Counted from the first letter of the stretch, positions 14,218-28,320 are shown. The stretch is 64,000 nt of DNA from Galeopsis tetrahit (GCA_963675135.1 OY776122.1:83896472-83960471), one strand, 5' to 3'. The notes: generated by a model from the letters alone, not told the origin. Made by a program: numbers and translations.

Positions 14218-16930
14218 GTACTTTTACCCCCAATTATCCTATATTTTAACCAATAAAATTATAAATTTGCTATCAAGTCCTTTTATAGCCTGGCCCTTTG
14301 CGCAGGGTTCCGCCTTTTCAAATACACAATTTTACTCATTTCAGCGGTACACTCATCACTCTCATCCTGGCGGCTCTCGACACCACATAATTTTTCTACT
14401 TTTATCAATTAATATGGTTGTTTAATTAGAGTATTGAGTTACTTTGATGATATTTGTTTTTTTACAATAATTAATGGGGATTTCATTATCATAATCTTTT
14501 CAATGTTATCAAAATGATATCTCCAATAGTTGAGGTACTTGTGATGATCGAGGAGAATGCTTCTTGTTTGGAAGATAGAGTTAGAGCTCAAGTCATTTTG
14601 TATTAACTGGAGTCCATTGATTTTATTTTTATGGCGCACTTGATGTTGACTATTTTTGGTACACTTATAATTTATCCCGTGTTTCGCATAGAAAGAGATC
14701 AAGATATTGATAATATCTTGCTCCTCGTTTTTTCAACTAAACGCCGCATAAAATGAAGGATTGTGAATGGAAAACTCACTTCAATAAGGTCACTTCGATT
14801 TGAACTAAATATGACATTGTTGTTTCTGATATGGACATTTCTTATATGTCACGAGAAAGATCAAGACATTTTGTTCAACAGAAGAGACAAAATTTCAATA
14901 TTTTCGGGTTCAATTTTTTTGAAGGGTGCTTGATTTACAACTAATAAGCTCCGAGACAGGTTTGATGAATTTTTAACTATTGATTTGATTGTTTTGAAGA
15001 CCAAGTTGATATATTTATTGTAGAGATATGTATGAGGATTCATGTCAACTAAGCCCCCATGTTTCTTGCTTATTTTAATTATTTAGTTTTAGTTTCACGT
15101 TTCAATTTATTGAATTAAACTTAGTAAATAAAAATCATATGCATCAACCCAAAAGAGAAATGGTGCTTTGTAGAAGACGACAAATTTGATGTGTGTTGTT
15201 AAGTGTTGCTTTTTAGGGGATTGTTATGATCTATTTCCATGTGCGATGTCTATTCTTCAAAAGCCAGCAGTTTGAATGTCTAATTCAGATTACATGAAAT
15301 TTAACCTTGACATGCAATTGCAAACCTATCAATTATTGTTTATTCATGCCTTCTACTTCTAGATTGTGACACATCTCTCTAGCTAGATCACCAAAATTTG
15401 TGTAATAGTCGTGAAACAGTTTTTTGAGATCAAACTAAATTAGTTAATGTTTCAAAGTAAAACGAGGTTAAATATGATAATTGGACATTCATCTAACCGA
15501 TTTTATTCTTTTATGAGACAATTTCACACAAGATCGATATATTTGTGCGTGTGTGGGAGGGGGGGGGGGGGCTGATTCTTTTCGGATCAAGTGTTAGTAC
15601 TGTTACAATGTTTAATGATGTGGTCCGTGTGTCTTTATTATGGTGATAGGGTGGGTCATGCATACTAATTAATGTGATGAAGAGACGACGTGCATTAATT
15701 TCGACATTTTATTGGTTTGGTTTGACTTAATTTGATAGTAATATATATCGCTGCACAAAGTATCTACAAGCAAGAATTTTGCACGGTTATTAGCAAAAAA
15801 TATTGCCACAGATTTAGAAAATTAAATATTCAAATAAAAAGCGCAGTAATTTAGTACGTAATACTTGTCTACTTATGTTACATGTAAGAACATTTTTTTT
15901 AATCGATTAATTGGAGATCAACTCTAAAAAAAATATTTCATTTGTTAGTGGAGGTGTTGGTTACATGAGTAGGTGTTGGTTAGATGGCAATTCAAGAAGA
16001 TAAGATAAACATGTTTTATATCTGGTGATGAATATGTCAGGTACAAATGCTATAATAATACTTCCCCTTCCTCGAAAAGTTTACCTACTTTCCTTTTTTT
16101 TTTTTTTTCAAAAAATTTGTATACCCCCAAAATAAAAATAATCATCACAATTATGATCCTCACAATATACACATATTTACCCTTCATGCTATTATTTTTG
16201 GGGCTCACCATACACTCAATTCACTTACTTTATTTACTTTATATATAAAAATTTATAAAATTATCCCTCAACAATCTCATCATTATACATTTTTCTTAAA
16301 TCATGTGTCCAATATTCTCCGCAAACTTTTCGTGAGCCGAGGGAGTAATAATTATTATTATTTAAATGTTTTGAGTCCATACACGTGTTGTCGTTTCTCT
16401 TTGTAGGGTGGTTGTCTAAAATTGTCGGGCAGAAATATGGATACATGTACAGTCCAAATTAACCAATCTTCTTTTTTTTTTTAAAAGATAATGATACTTA
16501 TATTTAATTACAATTAGAGAACTAATTATAGTACTCTAGAAACCAGCAGATATTTTCTAGTTTATTTTTTTTATGACTTCAATTATTATTGATTTACGTC
16601 TTAAAATGTTAACTAAGAATAAAGAAATAGTCAATCTATTTATTTTTTGTCTTGTTATTTTTGTCTATCAAAATGGGTTTATCATAGTTGTCTTGAGATG
16701 ATAATAATCATTCAACCAGCTTGTCATTGCATGATGATGCTGATATTGTATCTTTTACAAAAAAAAAAAAAAAAATTTGATACCCTACTAAAAAAATGAA
16801 ATATCACATCGGGAAAAAGATAGAAATTTAATATCCACAAAAGGAAGATAATATATATATATATATATATATAGTATTAATAAAGAAACTTAAAATTAAT
16901 TTTATTGTGTACTATATATATAGTCGTAAT
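14218..16930. other. AT-rich intergenic between MDAR and IQM
   Basis: No gene was recognised. A 12-base G run (about 15559-15570) stands out. Short frames of 60-87 aa have no domain. Confidence 0.5.
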
Positions 16931-16931
16931 A

Positions 16932-17087
16932 CTCCCTCCATCTATGAAATGTAGTCTCATTGAAGTGAGACAACATGTTGTAGGATATATATTGTGTGGT
17001 CCATTGTAAATAAAATGATGTTGATGGCTACAAGATTAATATTATTATGACACTTGAATGAGCACTTAATTTATGTATTATACGGAG
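16932..17087. mobile_element. Possible degenerate Stowaway-like MITE
   Basis: The left end TA-CTCCCTCCATC and right end ACGGAG-TA are compatible with a short TA-flanked MITE, but the terminal inverted repeat is only a few bases on the right side. Confidence 0.35.
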
Positions 17088-18398
17088 TAATATTTAATAA
17101 AAAAATTACACACAAAAATCAGATTAAATAAACGACTGAAACCATGTAAAATTAGAGCTAGCACACCGATCAGGACTTGTTCTTCACTTTCTCCTTTTTA
17201 TATATTGCAAAAGCCAACATCATTTCAAATTCCAATTAATCATGAGGAATATATTATTTCTATGAAGAAAAGACGACTAAATTAGTTGACGAAAAGATAT
17301 TTCAACACATTTAGCTATGGCCTATAAGATCACACGGTGGTTAAATAAAAGACCAAAATTATGAAAAGTTGACCAAATGACATTTCCAACATATTCTCAT
17401 TTAGTCACTTGTGTCCAAAGTTAATAATTGTACAATATTTAACCATATATAATTGCTATGGTACGTGTTCTGGAGCAGCACAGTTAATGCTTATTGCTAG
17501 GTTGGGTACAGTATTATATTTGTATTGACACGCAGATGATACACAAATATTGCAATAAATAATTAAAAAAAAAAAAAAAAGGCACGCATGGTGTAGTCAG
17601 GTGTACTAATAACGAAAATTTGATTTAACAAATTATTTCCAGCACACTTTCATGATTGGGAGATGAGTACATTGCCCTATTCAAATTTGTGACATTTTTT
17701 TCCAATTCATATTTGTATCTATATGACAATTTCAAAGCAATTATCATCTTATTATGAAAAGTCATTAATCATCAACAATGGGCCCTCCCTATTCCATCCT
17801 AATTGTTTTTATAAAACTGTCTTAAGTATTGCTCGTGATTTGACCGTGTTGATTTTTTTTAATAATGATATTTTATAAACTTTATTTACATTATCAACAC
17901 ATGTGATTTTTTATTTTGAAGTTGATTTGGGATTTATTTTCTAAATTCAGTTATAATGGGGGTAATTAATTGGGTAAGAGAGAGATTGAACCTTAACTTC
18001 TTTCCTGGTAGAACAAATTAGGTGCAAACTCTCTTAATAAGAATTTTTTGGTTGCTTATGTAGGTAATAATTTATTACTCCGAGTGAATTAATTAATTAT
18101 AGATGACTGTGAATAGGACTGTTCACCTAATACGATTTAATTAGATATATTGTGGTGAAGTTTGAACTATATTTTAATTATAGTTTGTCGTACGTGTACC
18201 ATTGCATTATCGCATTATTTTGCAATTATTAATTTTTACTATCAAACAAAAATTTTATTTTAAAACAAGGAAATGTTATTTATTAACGAAAACAATCTTA
18301 TCGTGGTTAGATTGCTTTCACCAATCGGTGCAATCAATCATGTTATTTTCGTTATACCGATCATCATGTTCTTACTTTCTAAAAAAATAAATTCATGT
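17088..18398. other. AT-rich intergenic, nothing recognised
   Basis: No coding pattern or clear repeat structure was seen. Confidence 0.5.
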
Positions 18399-18765
18399 TC
18401 TCCGTTTCAAAAAGTTTATCGCATTTGATCTTAAATTTTAGTTTAAAGAGTTTATCATTTTTTCTAAGTTTACCACGAATCTCCTTAAACTACCCCATGT
18501 AATCTCTACAGTATCATTTTTTAATTGAAAATATATTAATAATTGATTTTCTTCTACTTACTTTCAAAAGGTAAGAGTGTGATAAAGAAGAAAGATCATG
18601 AAATTGAAGAGAGTAAATAGTGGAAAAGGAAAGGAGAGAAAAGAAGGAAAAAAAAAAGAGAGAATAAGAAAAATTAATGAGGGGTAAACGTGTTAAAAAA
18701 TATGTTACTTAATTCTGTACAAAATAACAAATGCTATAAACTTTTTGAAACAAAGGGAAGGGAGT
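18399..18765. mobile_element. Stowaway-like MITE
   Basis: The left terminus CTCCGTTTCAAAAAGTTTAT is inverted at the right as ATAAACTTTTTGAAACAAAG followed by GGAAGGGAG and TA. The interior is AT/GA-rich and non-coding. Confidence 0.65.
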
Positions 18766-21473
18766 ATGCATTACTAATATTTATCTATTCAATTTTAAAG
18801 GCAAGAGAACACAAAATGATAACAAAAGAGCGTTAGTATAAACTAAATTTTGAAAAATAAGGAGTAATAATTACAAGATAAAATTAAATGAAAAAAATAA
18901 AAAGGTTGTATGGTTGTACATGTAAATAATCATGTTAAACATATTAATCAATGAATCTTCATTAGAAGAGTGTTACTTTAACTTGCTCTTGGGAGGTGAA
19001 CTATCTATTTTTTATTATGTGATATTTTAGAATCTGTTGGTGAAATTGTAAATGAGTGAATATTGATAAATTTATTCTTCATTCATTAATTAATTATAAA
19101 TGTATGTTCAAAATTATGAGTGTTTTTCAAAATTGAAATATATATGGGTAAAATGATAAATAAAGATGAAAATATCTGAAACATTAAATCATTAAAACCT
19201 CAGAACATCAAATAATAAAAAAATGGTGGAAGTCATGCTATTCAAGTATATATCCACAAACAAACATTTAAAACAACGTTTGATTAATACCTTAAACGGA
19301 AAAAAGAAGAAAAAGGGTCCGATTAATATGAGTATAGAGATGGAATTGGTCCCTTCTGTGGATTATGTGTAATTTTATGTCCATTGAATCTGACTAAAAT
19401 TTATACAAATTTTTAGATTTTAGCTTTGCAGCTTTTAATTTAATTCATAGGTTAGAAAAAATGCACATAATTAATCCTTATTTGCAAAGGGATTCAATTC
19501 CCTTATAGAGATGTTTTCCTCTGATTTTTTACTTATTTCAAAATTTCAAGTGAGCGAAACTACTGAAACTTAAAAATGAAAAAAAATAAAAAAATCACAG
19601 GTTATTTATTTAATAAAAATAATATTATAAAGACATTTTTGTAATTTTATATTTTTTTACAAATATTAAATCTTTTATCTAATAATGAATTTCGATCGTC
19701 CATACGTATCAACTTTTTATTAACTGCAACGAAATCCAATTTTCTCCATAAAGGAAAGGCCATGTTAGAAAAATACATCCACATATAAAACTTTTTGTAT
19801 GGTAAAAACGTGACAATGATGAAGGAGACGAATTTCTACGCGTTTTGAGTTTTCTATGATGAATAATTTGATTGCTATTTCTAGTATATGAATTCTAACC
19901 CCCCGTCAAAAAAAAAATTGTGGAAAAAGCAAAAAAATGGGTGAAAATGAAATGGCTGTACGTGATAGAAGACCCCAACTGCTTACAGCTGTAAATGGGT
20001 CATCCAATTTAATGGTCAATGAATTAATGAAATATTCATCGGTCCTTCTTAGTACGTTCACTTGATTTAATTTATATTTATATATTTTCTTAATTCATAT
20101 TTTATGGCATACAGCACATTTTAATAGGCTCATGACCAATTTTATGGGATATTCATCTCGACAACACATGACATTTAGTAACAATTATTTTGCAAAATAT
20201 TTTATAAACCAATTTTAATAACTGTACAACTAATTTGTGTTTTGTATTAATTTTAAAACAAATTGTAGTTATTTCATTAAAACACATTAATTATTTTATG
20301 AAATAGTATTAAGTACAGTATATAGTAAAATTAAAATTGTTTTACACGACACAAACTAATAATTTTGCTAAATGTTTTGTTAGCATAACAATGTCTTGTC
20401 GAGCTGGGTTGACCTTAAACGATTTTGACTTATTGACCATATATCGAACATATTAAATGTAATTAAAGTGGCCCAATTGCATGCTTATTAGATGTGAAGA
20501 TAATGGTCAGAATCACTTCCAATATTGTTTTGTAAAGTTTTTGACGTGTTTATAAAATACAATATGACACACTGTTATGTTACTATATGTGAGAAACTTA
20601 TAAAATTCATTTTTTCTTAACGGTGAGAAACTAAAATTCACGAATTCTAGTAAAAAGATTTCAAATTATTGTTGCCTTGTTGGGGTGATATAAATTTTTC
20701 AGTGCAAATATTCACTTAAAAAATCATTGTAAAAGACTTGTGATTTAACAGGTTCTAGTCAAACTTAAACTAAATTATAAAGTCATATTTAAAAATTTCA
20801 CTCTATTCATTAAAACTTTACTTATCAGTTTATTTATCTACACAAAAAAAATGTGCTCATTAATTTCATGAAAACATCATCTTATTTTACTATTTAATTA
20901 TTTCTTAATTTTTAAATTATCATTTAATTTTATTCATAAATAATAATTTATTCAATTTTATTTTTCTTTTTGAAACCTGCTTTATTTAACTCATCTACTT
21001 ATTGTTCGTTTCTAAACACGTGGTCAGCGGGAGGAAATGCAAAATTATGTACTAGAATATTCAAGTATCGAAGTCGGCAGAGAGTTCGTTGGACTAATCT
21101 TCCAATAAAAAAGTCTAGTTTACAAATTTGGCTCACATCATAGACTAAAAAAAGATTAATTATATTTGCATGAATAATAATGCTGCAATCATAATTCTCC
21201 TACTTATTAGAACAATAAATTAATTTCATTAAAGTTGTAGTATTTATACATGAATTTTAATAATAAAAAATCGTGATTGATGGGAAAAAATGGGTGAATT
21301 AAGTGGTTTGTGAAATGTGGCTTAATAATTTAGTAATTTTTGCAATATGAGTGAGTGAGTACACTTGAATAGTTGTCATCTAATCTAACCACTTAATAAT
21401 GGCGGAAACTAGAGGTTGTAAAGCGCGAGTATTATCGCGCGAATATTAATAATAATTAATTAGTAATTTATTA
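18766..21473. other. AT-rich intergenic upstream of IQM
   Basis: No gene was recognised. A GCGCGAGTATTATCGCGCGA palindrome-like word lies at 21423-21442, shortly before the IQM 5' region. Confidence 0.5.
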
Positions 21474-21632
21474 GTGACAGGCAAGGTAGGTTTACCGCTC
21501 GCCCCCATTCCATTCCATTCCTATGAAAGGAGAAGCCACTCCCTCCCACTCCACTACTCCACACTGCGCTTTCTCTCTCTAACATTATTCAACCGTCTTT
21601 CACCTTCACACTCCCGATTCTTTGTGATTCCA

Positions 21633-24600
21633 ATGGAGGTAGAAGCTCACGCGCTATCCGCTTTCGATCGTAATCCCAACAACATTTCTGCTTATTTTTC
21701 CGCCATGCCTGAGGAGCCTCAAATGGACGGGATCGGTGCTGAATGGGACGTCTCCGCAGCCTCTCTGACTAGGTGCTCCTCCAATGCTGCAATGAAACTT
21801 CAGAAGGTTTATCGGGGCTATCGCACTCGCCGAATGTTAGCTGATTCTGCTGTCGTTGCTGAAGAACTATGGTAACTCCATTTCTTACTCTCTTTTATAC
21901 TCCAGTTTTTTTTAACTTTACAACGATGAAGTCACTTCACAAGTTTTTTAACCGAATTTAAGTGTAATTAATTCGTTTTTCACCTCTGTAATTCCTGAAG
22001 TCTGTTTTATTTGTAAGTTGTCGTGATGCCTTTTTGTTTCGTGATGGTAATTTAAGGTGGCAAGCGCTAGATTTCGCCAGATTAAATCGCAGCACAGTCT
22101 CGTTTTTCGAATTCCTGAAGCCAGAGACAGCTGCATCACGTTGGAACCGCGCTGGGTGGAATGCTTCCAAGGTATATTCAAAAGATTTTGCAGATATAAT
22201 TGTGTCTGTGTGTGTTTTTATTCACAACTGTTTCCAAATTAATTAATCAAGAAATTTGAATAAAGAAAGGGGTAAACAGTGAAATCACCAACAATGAATT
22301 CAGCTCTTATGCGTAGTTGTGCTCATCTTACCAGAGTTAACTTTACAGGTGGGCAAGGGCCTGGCCAAAAATGCTAAAGCGCAAAAATTGGCTTTTCAGC
22401 ACTGGATTGAAGCTGTGAGAACCTTTTTCTTTTCCTCTTTCACGTGTTATCATAATTTATTAGACGTTTGCTTATATTGAAAATTTGCAAATATTATTTG
22501 GGAGTTTGATTTTGATTGCTGTGTGTTTTTCTAGATTGATCCGAGGCACCGTTATGGGCACAGTTTGCATCTATACTATGAGGAATGGTGTAATACCAAT
22601 ACTGGCCAGCCCTTCTTCTACTGGTGAGTGAGAAACTCCCAACGTTTTTCGATTTCTGCAAGTTTGATCTTTTTGTGTTTTTCCATTCTACTCGAAACAG
22701 TTGCTTGATATTTCCATTTCTATGGTGCTTTGTCAAACACGTTGGCTGTCCCGAATAACTCCAGCTTTTGAAAATGACAACCATACAATTTTCCTTTAAT
22801 ATGATTTGATAGGTTACCGACATCATGATGAAAGTATCCTTACATGTAGCGGTTTGTATTTTTTAATGAAAACTGTAATTCATTTGAAAGATGAAGAAAT
22901 TGGTCAAACGTGTGAAAATAAATTTTGACACGAATTCGTAGTTGTTAGGAAGATTGTTTGTAATCTTGTGAAAGCACTACTCTGTGGAACAAATTACACA
23001 ACTGATTGTCAGTTAGCTTTAAAGTGAAGTCAGAAAACATATAAACCTTGGGTTAATTGTACAGGTTGGATCTTGGAGATGGCAAAGACTTCGATCTTAA
23101 AGAATGCCCAAGATCAAAGCTTCGTCAACAGTGCATCAAGTATCTTGGGCCAGTATGTATTCTGTCCTGTTGGCAATCACACTTGAGCTCTTCCTCCTGG
23201 GTTTGGATTCAATCCATTTTGTAAAAGACTATAGTTAATTGTTTTTCATGTTGGCTCTTTTTTTCAGCAAGAGAGAGAACACTATGAATTTGTGGTTGTG
23301 GATGGGAAAATTTTGCATAAATTTTCTGGGAAACCACTTGATACAAATGGAGGACCAGAAGGATCAAAATGGATTTTTGTGATGAGCACCACTAAGAGAC
23401 TCTACACTGGGGAGGTAAGCTCTGATAGAACACATGCCCAATCTTTCTTTTTACCTCCTATTTTTTACTTCTAATTCTTCAAAACATATACTTGCAATTA
23501 TCTCAGAAAAAGAAAGGAAAGTTCCATCATTCCAGCTTTCTTGCTGGAGGAGCTACTTTAGCTGCTGGAAGGCTCATTGCAACGGACGGAGTGCTTAAGG
23601 TACTGTTCTCGACACTGCCTATAAAATTGTACGTACAAAATTGGCTCTAGCTTCCTATTCCCCTTCGCTTCTATTTTCCTACTGAAACCTTACATTTGTG
23701 CTACTCTGAAGTCAATTTTTTGTCCTACTACAAAATTCTACTCTTATCATATCCAGCAACTCTTTGATTGTGTATCAGCAATGCCAAACAAATTTCTTTA
23801 TTGAAAATCTGCTAGTATTTTTGAATCAAATTTCTTATGATTTTGACTTTATGCAATTGCCTATTTTTTTGTTTTTCAGTGTATCTCAGCTTACAGTGGA
23901 CACTATAAGCCAACCGATGAAAGCCTGGACAGCTTTTTATCATATCTCAAGGAAAATGGAGTAAACCTGGAGGAAGTAGAGGTACAGAACTGCATAGCTA
24001 TTCCGTTATTTTGTTCTCAGATTTGGTCATAATCCACCCTTCCCTCCCTTCTTTGTGAAAGTTATCATAAGATGTACTGATTTATTGTTGATATCTGCAA
24101 AACTATACACAATTAATTAAGCTATCCGTTTATTTTATTTTATCAGATACGCAAGTCAAATGAAGACTACGAGAGTAGTGAATATAGACATTCGTCTTCA
24201 GATCAGAATCTATCCAAAGTTCCATCAATATCAGATGCTGTTTCATCTGATCATCTTCCCCAAGAAGATGATCTCCCTGCAGAAACAACAGAAGCTTCTA
24301 AGCCTGGAAACGGGGTCGAGTACAAGAGGAGTCTCTCCGGTGGTCTTCAGAGTCCTAAACCAGACGTACCAAGGACATCCATACTGCAAAGGATAAACTC
24401 CAAAAAGGCTGTGAAATCATACCAACTAGGCCATCAACTATCAAACAAATGGTCTACGGGTGCTGGGCCCCGACTTGGTTGCATTGCTGATTACCCTTTG
24501 GAGTTGAGGTTACAGGCTCTGGAACTTACTAACCTCTCTCCCCGATCCGGCCCAACATCACTAACACCACGCAGGTTTGCTGGAGCTATCCTTTCTCCTT

Positions 24601-24659
24601 CTTCTGCTTATATGTTAAATGAAGCCAGTGATGAACATGATGCACACTTTAGAGTGTGA
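21633..24659 (+). CDS. IQ-motif calmodulin-binding protein, IQM family (9 exons, 483 aa)
   Basis: Plant IQM proteins bind calmodulin through one IQ motif and act in stress and hormone responses. Exons read here: 21633-21871, 22057-22171, 22349-22414, 22535-22623, 23065-23152, 23268-23414, 23507-23599, 23880-23981, 24147-24659. All introns are GT/AG and the joined frame is open to TGA. The IQ motif lies at residues 52-75 ([12 protein letters not shown] core). It is followed by the conserved IQM body, with [36 protein letters not shown] and [16 protein letters not shown] stretches, and a serine-rich, less conserved C-terminal third. An in-frame ATG at 21474 would add 53 residues. I prefer 21633 because the upstream stretch is pyrimidine-rich, leader-like sequence and [12 protein letters not shown] fits a compact N-terminus. 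Closest to the IQM1/IQM4-type members; the exact orthologue is not assigned. Confidence 0.93.
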
Positions 24660-26164
24660 TATGGTTCTGCCTTGTGCTGCTATCAGCATTCCTATTGTAG
24701 TTTCGTGATTTTCTGTTATGTTTAGAAACTTGTGGAGTTTAGGAGGATATGTGAAGCTTTTCCCCAATGAATAAAGATGTAAATCCCTAAAAATGGGGGA
24801 GGATGAAGGGTTGATGGTCTGTAATCGTCTCGTCTGCATTACTTTCATCATTTCTTTTTTTGAGCAATACTTTCATCATTTCTGCTTAGGACAGAGTCTC
24901 GGTATCACGAGGAGCTTTGATCATGCACTTTGATGCTTCAACTTAATTCCTAAGTTCCTATTGGCCTATGTTTCATTTCAATCCATTTAAAAAAAAAAAA
25001 TACTTATTCAATTCAACATGTATTATCACATTTTACTTGGATATCTTGTGATTTTAACAACTGTTGTGGGATTTATTTTTTACTGTCAACTTATTCACAC
25101 AATTTCCGTTTTATGTTTGACTTACAAGTTACTAGCAGTATATGTTATGGGCACGATAAGGATGTTATTACTTATATATCATATACGCGTCCTTATTGCT
25201 CGGTTATTTGGGGATGCTGCCGTCAAAATGAGAGAGACTGATATAAACAAGCTGTTGTAATTCTATTATCATATTCAGGCAATTTTAATGATATTTTAAG
25301 CGTATACTAATATATGCATTGCTCGTGGATAGACCAGCCAAATTCAAACTACAAATAAGGCCAGAATATTTGCAACTTTTTTTTAGAGCAAGTACGTGCA
25401 CTATTTTTTTATGAAAATGATTGATGCACTCTTCCTGCATTACCAATTATATCCTTCTGACAATAAAATTCTGATTTCTCCATTTTGTTTCTTTTGGACT
25501 ACCTTGGACGAACACCATTTTGATTTTCAGCTAAGGTGATTGAACCCCATGACAATTATAGATAATGATTCGTCAATTAACAAAGTTATTTTCAATAGAA
25601 ATGAGGTGTGTCATATTAGGATATATATAAATATAATATTGTAAATATTATTTTTATATATTCTTCATATATTTTATATATGAAAAGTTGTATTATTTAT
25701 ATAAATCACCCCTATAATCTCTCATTACTAATGTAAATATAATGTACTTGTTGTATATATATTTCAACATTGTATCGGAGCCTTTTAGACTAAAGTCATT
25801 TTTTTTTTCAATCCTCACAATGACGTTCATATATCTTCAAGCACTTGACCGTGGTTTGGCAGAGGTAGCTAGGAACATGGGGTATAACTGTACCCCCAAA
25901 ATCTTTTTTTTTTTTTTTTTAACTTTTAGGCATAAAATAAAAAACGTACCATTTTTTTACACATTCTCAACTGACCAACTCAAATTAAAAGCCCAACAAA
26001 AACTAACAAAAAACAAAAACTAACAAAAAGAAAGGCAAAAAATAGGTTACATTCAACTTTTTAACTGAATCTAGTTCAATTCTCCCCCATTCTCAAAGGT
26101 ATTCAAACTAATTATTTAATTTATATTTTATTTAGTTAATACATTTATTCATACTTATAATTTA
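24660..26164. other. 3' flank of IQM and AT-rich intergenic
   Basis: The IQM 3' untranslated region probably ends near the AATAAAG at 24769-24775. The 80-aa frame at 25018-25260 is hydrophobic but has no recognisable family and no splice context, so it is not called. Confidence 0.5.
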
Positions 26165-26460
26165 CTCCCTCTCCGTCCAATTTTATTATGCCCACTTCTT
26201 TGGACACAAGTTTTAATGAATATTGATTAGTTTATTTTCATAAAGTAGATAAGTTGAGGGTATCATGGGGTATTGTGAGGTCCATTTATAAATAAATAAT
26301 TGTTTATGAATAAAGTGAATGGTAAAGTGGATAAATAAGTGATGATAGGAGGGTGAAGATAAAGTAGTATAAATAGTATTGTTTCAAAAAAGGGTATGAG
26401 CATAATAAAATTGGACAACCAAAAAAGGAAAGTGAGAATAATGAAATTGGACGGAGGGAG
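26165..26460. mobile_element. Stowaway-like MITE (296 bp)
   Basis: The termini CTCCCTCTCCGTCCAATTTT and, inverted at the right, AAATTGGACGGAGGGAG are flanked by TA (26163-26164 and 26461-26462). Subterminal ATTATGCCCAC / GAGCATAATAAAATTGGAC words add further inverted symmetry. Non-coding. Confidence 0.85.
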
Positions 26461-26462
26461 TA

Positions 26463-27171
26463 TTTGGTCATTGTTTTTAATTTATTTAGGTTTATAACTT
26501 ATAAGTTATGAATTAGAGTTTATATTATAATTGTTAATTTACTACATTGTCTTAAATTAATCTAATTGAAATAGATAGATAGTATTTTGAAACTTTGAAA
26601 TTTGATTTTTTTTTTTTTAATTATAGAATTATATTTTCTAATTTGCTATCTTATAATTACTAATTTACTATCTAATTTAATTAGAAAATAATGAAAGACA
26701 AATTTATGACGAAAGAATTAGAAAATAATGAAAGATAAACGTATATAAAAAAATTCAAGACAACGAAAAAAATAATCCGATCTTCAAAAAATTTTGTACG
26801 TACAAACAAACCATCACAGACCATGGTCCATCATACAACTAGACCATATCATACTCTCCCTTCGTCAAATATCAACCAAAAAAAAAAAAAAAACCAAAAT
26901 CCATCTACCATCCCCAATTCCCCACATCCTCATAAAATCCCAAGAAACCACCTCCAATTATTTATCCTGCTCCATGATATGCATGCACATTATTTCGTTT
27001 TGCAAATAAACCCATCAAAAAAAAAAAAAAATCTTGAAACCTATATATATCATATCTTTTTTTTTAATTATTTTTTTTATTCAAGATTAGATCGGATTGA
27101 TCTATACTTCATCAAACTCACATATATTTTATTTTCGATCCTCACCGCTGACACTCAGACATTCCCTCATA
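26463..27171. other. AT-rich intergenic, nothing recognised
   Basis: Low-complexity AT and poly-A tracts. The 118-aa frame at 26823-27179 is compositional. Confidence 0.5.
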
Positions 27172-27176
27172 TCTCC

Positions 27177-27433
27177 TGAAAGAATTTCGTCTCATCTAAA
27201 AGTTCGAACTTATAGAGAGGGTGGAAATTAATTTTTGTATATTAATTCCTAACACTTCCCCTCACTCGTGGGCCGAATTAACACCTCTTACCCTTTTTGG
27301 GGAGGAGGCCCACTGGGTGGAGTGCTTTCAACAGAACCCAGGTCGTTTTACCCGATTTGCTCTGATACCATGAAAGTAAAAGTCCGAACTTGTAGAGAGG
27401 GTGATAATTAATTCTTGTATATTAATTCTAACA
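27177..27433 (-). mobile_element. Complete TRIM retroelement (257 bp)
   Basis: Two very short terminal repeats, 27177-27254 and 27371-27433, both run TGAAAG...CTAACA on the + strand. They share GAACTT[A/G]TAGAGAGGGTG and TGTATATTAATTC. Just inside the right repeat is GCTCTGATACCA (27359-27370), the complement of the initiator-Met tRNA primer-binding site TGGTATCAGAGC. Just inside the left repeat is CTTCCCCTCACTCG, the complement of a polypurine tract. Both place the element on the minus strand. The 5-bp target duplication TCTCC flanks it at 27172-27176 and 27434-27438. The internal region of about 116 bp codes for nothing, so any movement would need an autonomous partner. Confidence 0.9.
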
Positions 27434-27575
27434 TCTCCAAAACATAGCTTGTAAGATTAGATCAAAACTTACTTACTTTCACTTGTAGAGAGGGTGATAA
27501 TTAATTCTTGTATATTAATTCTAACATCTCCAAAACATAGCTTGTAAGATTAGATCAAAACTTACTTACTTTCAC
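27388..27575. repeat. 93-bp tandem duplication across the TRIM right LTR
   Basis: The block starting ACTTGTAGAGAGGGTGATAA at 27388 is repeated at 27481 with no difference seen. It joins most of the right TRIM repeat to 47 bases of flanking DNA, so it formed after the TRIM inserted. Confidence 0.9.
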
Positions 27576-27985
27576 AACCAGAAGGGACAGACCCAATGTG
27601 TACCTGGGGGTCAAGTCAAATTTAAATTATACATAAATAAGCTTATATATAATTTATTAATTATCATATTTTTAAAATATATCATTAAACTTACTTCACG
27701 TTAAAATTTAGATTCTACAAAATAATGAAATACAAATTAATTAATTTATAGATTACATTAATTAATTATATAATCCCTGTTTATCTTTGATCTACAAAAA
27801 TAATCAATTAATAATTGAATAATTAATTTTATACATCAATTATGAATTAAATACTTAAAAAATAATTAAAATAATAAATTAACCAATAATAAAATAAAAT
27901 AAAATAAATAATATATAAATATAAATTAAAATAACAAACCTCACAAACTTACTGCCGCTGATGTTTATGTCCATGGAGTTTTCTA
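27576..27985. other. AT-rich intergenic
   Basis: No gene or defined repeat. Dense AATTAAT/AATAAAATAAAAT tracts. Confidence 0.5.
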
Positions 27986-28049
27986 AATTTATTATGAATT
28001 AATAAAAGCCATGCCAAATACTTGTATGCACTCGCATGCATGGTGCATA

Positions 28050-28320
28050 CCTCAATTTTAAATTATTTGCACTCATTCATTAAATTAGTTCACCTTTTAA
28101 ATTATTTTTTACTATAATTATCTGCACTTGCACATTTAATGAGTTCACCTCCAAATCTTTTTTTACCACGTTATTTGTACTCGCTCATTTTATGAGTTCA
28201 CCCCCAAATCATTTTTTACCACGGTTATCTGCACCCACCATTTTATGAGTTAATTCCCAAATTATTGTTTTATCACGATTATCTGCACCCGCTCATTTTA
28301 TGAGTTCACCCCAAAATATT
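28050..28320. repeat. Left subterminal tandem array of E4
   Basis: About five diverged units of roughly 58-62 bp contain ATTTTATGAGTTCACCCCCA and TTTTTACCACGGTTATCTGC words. The array is mirrored, inverted, at 31320-31610. Confidence 0.75.

Noticed and set aside
25018..25260. 80-aa hydrophobic frame
   Set aside because: AT-rich codons give hydrophobic residues by chance. No homology recognised and no flanking exon.
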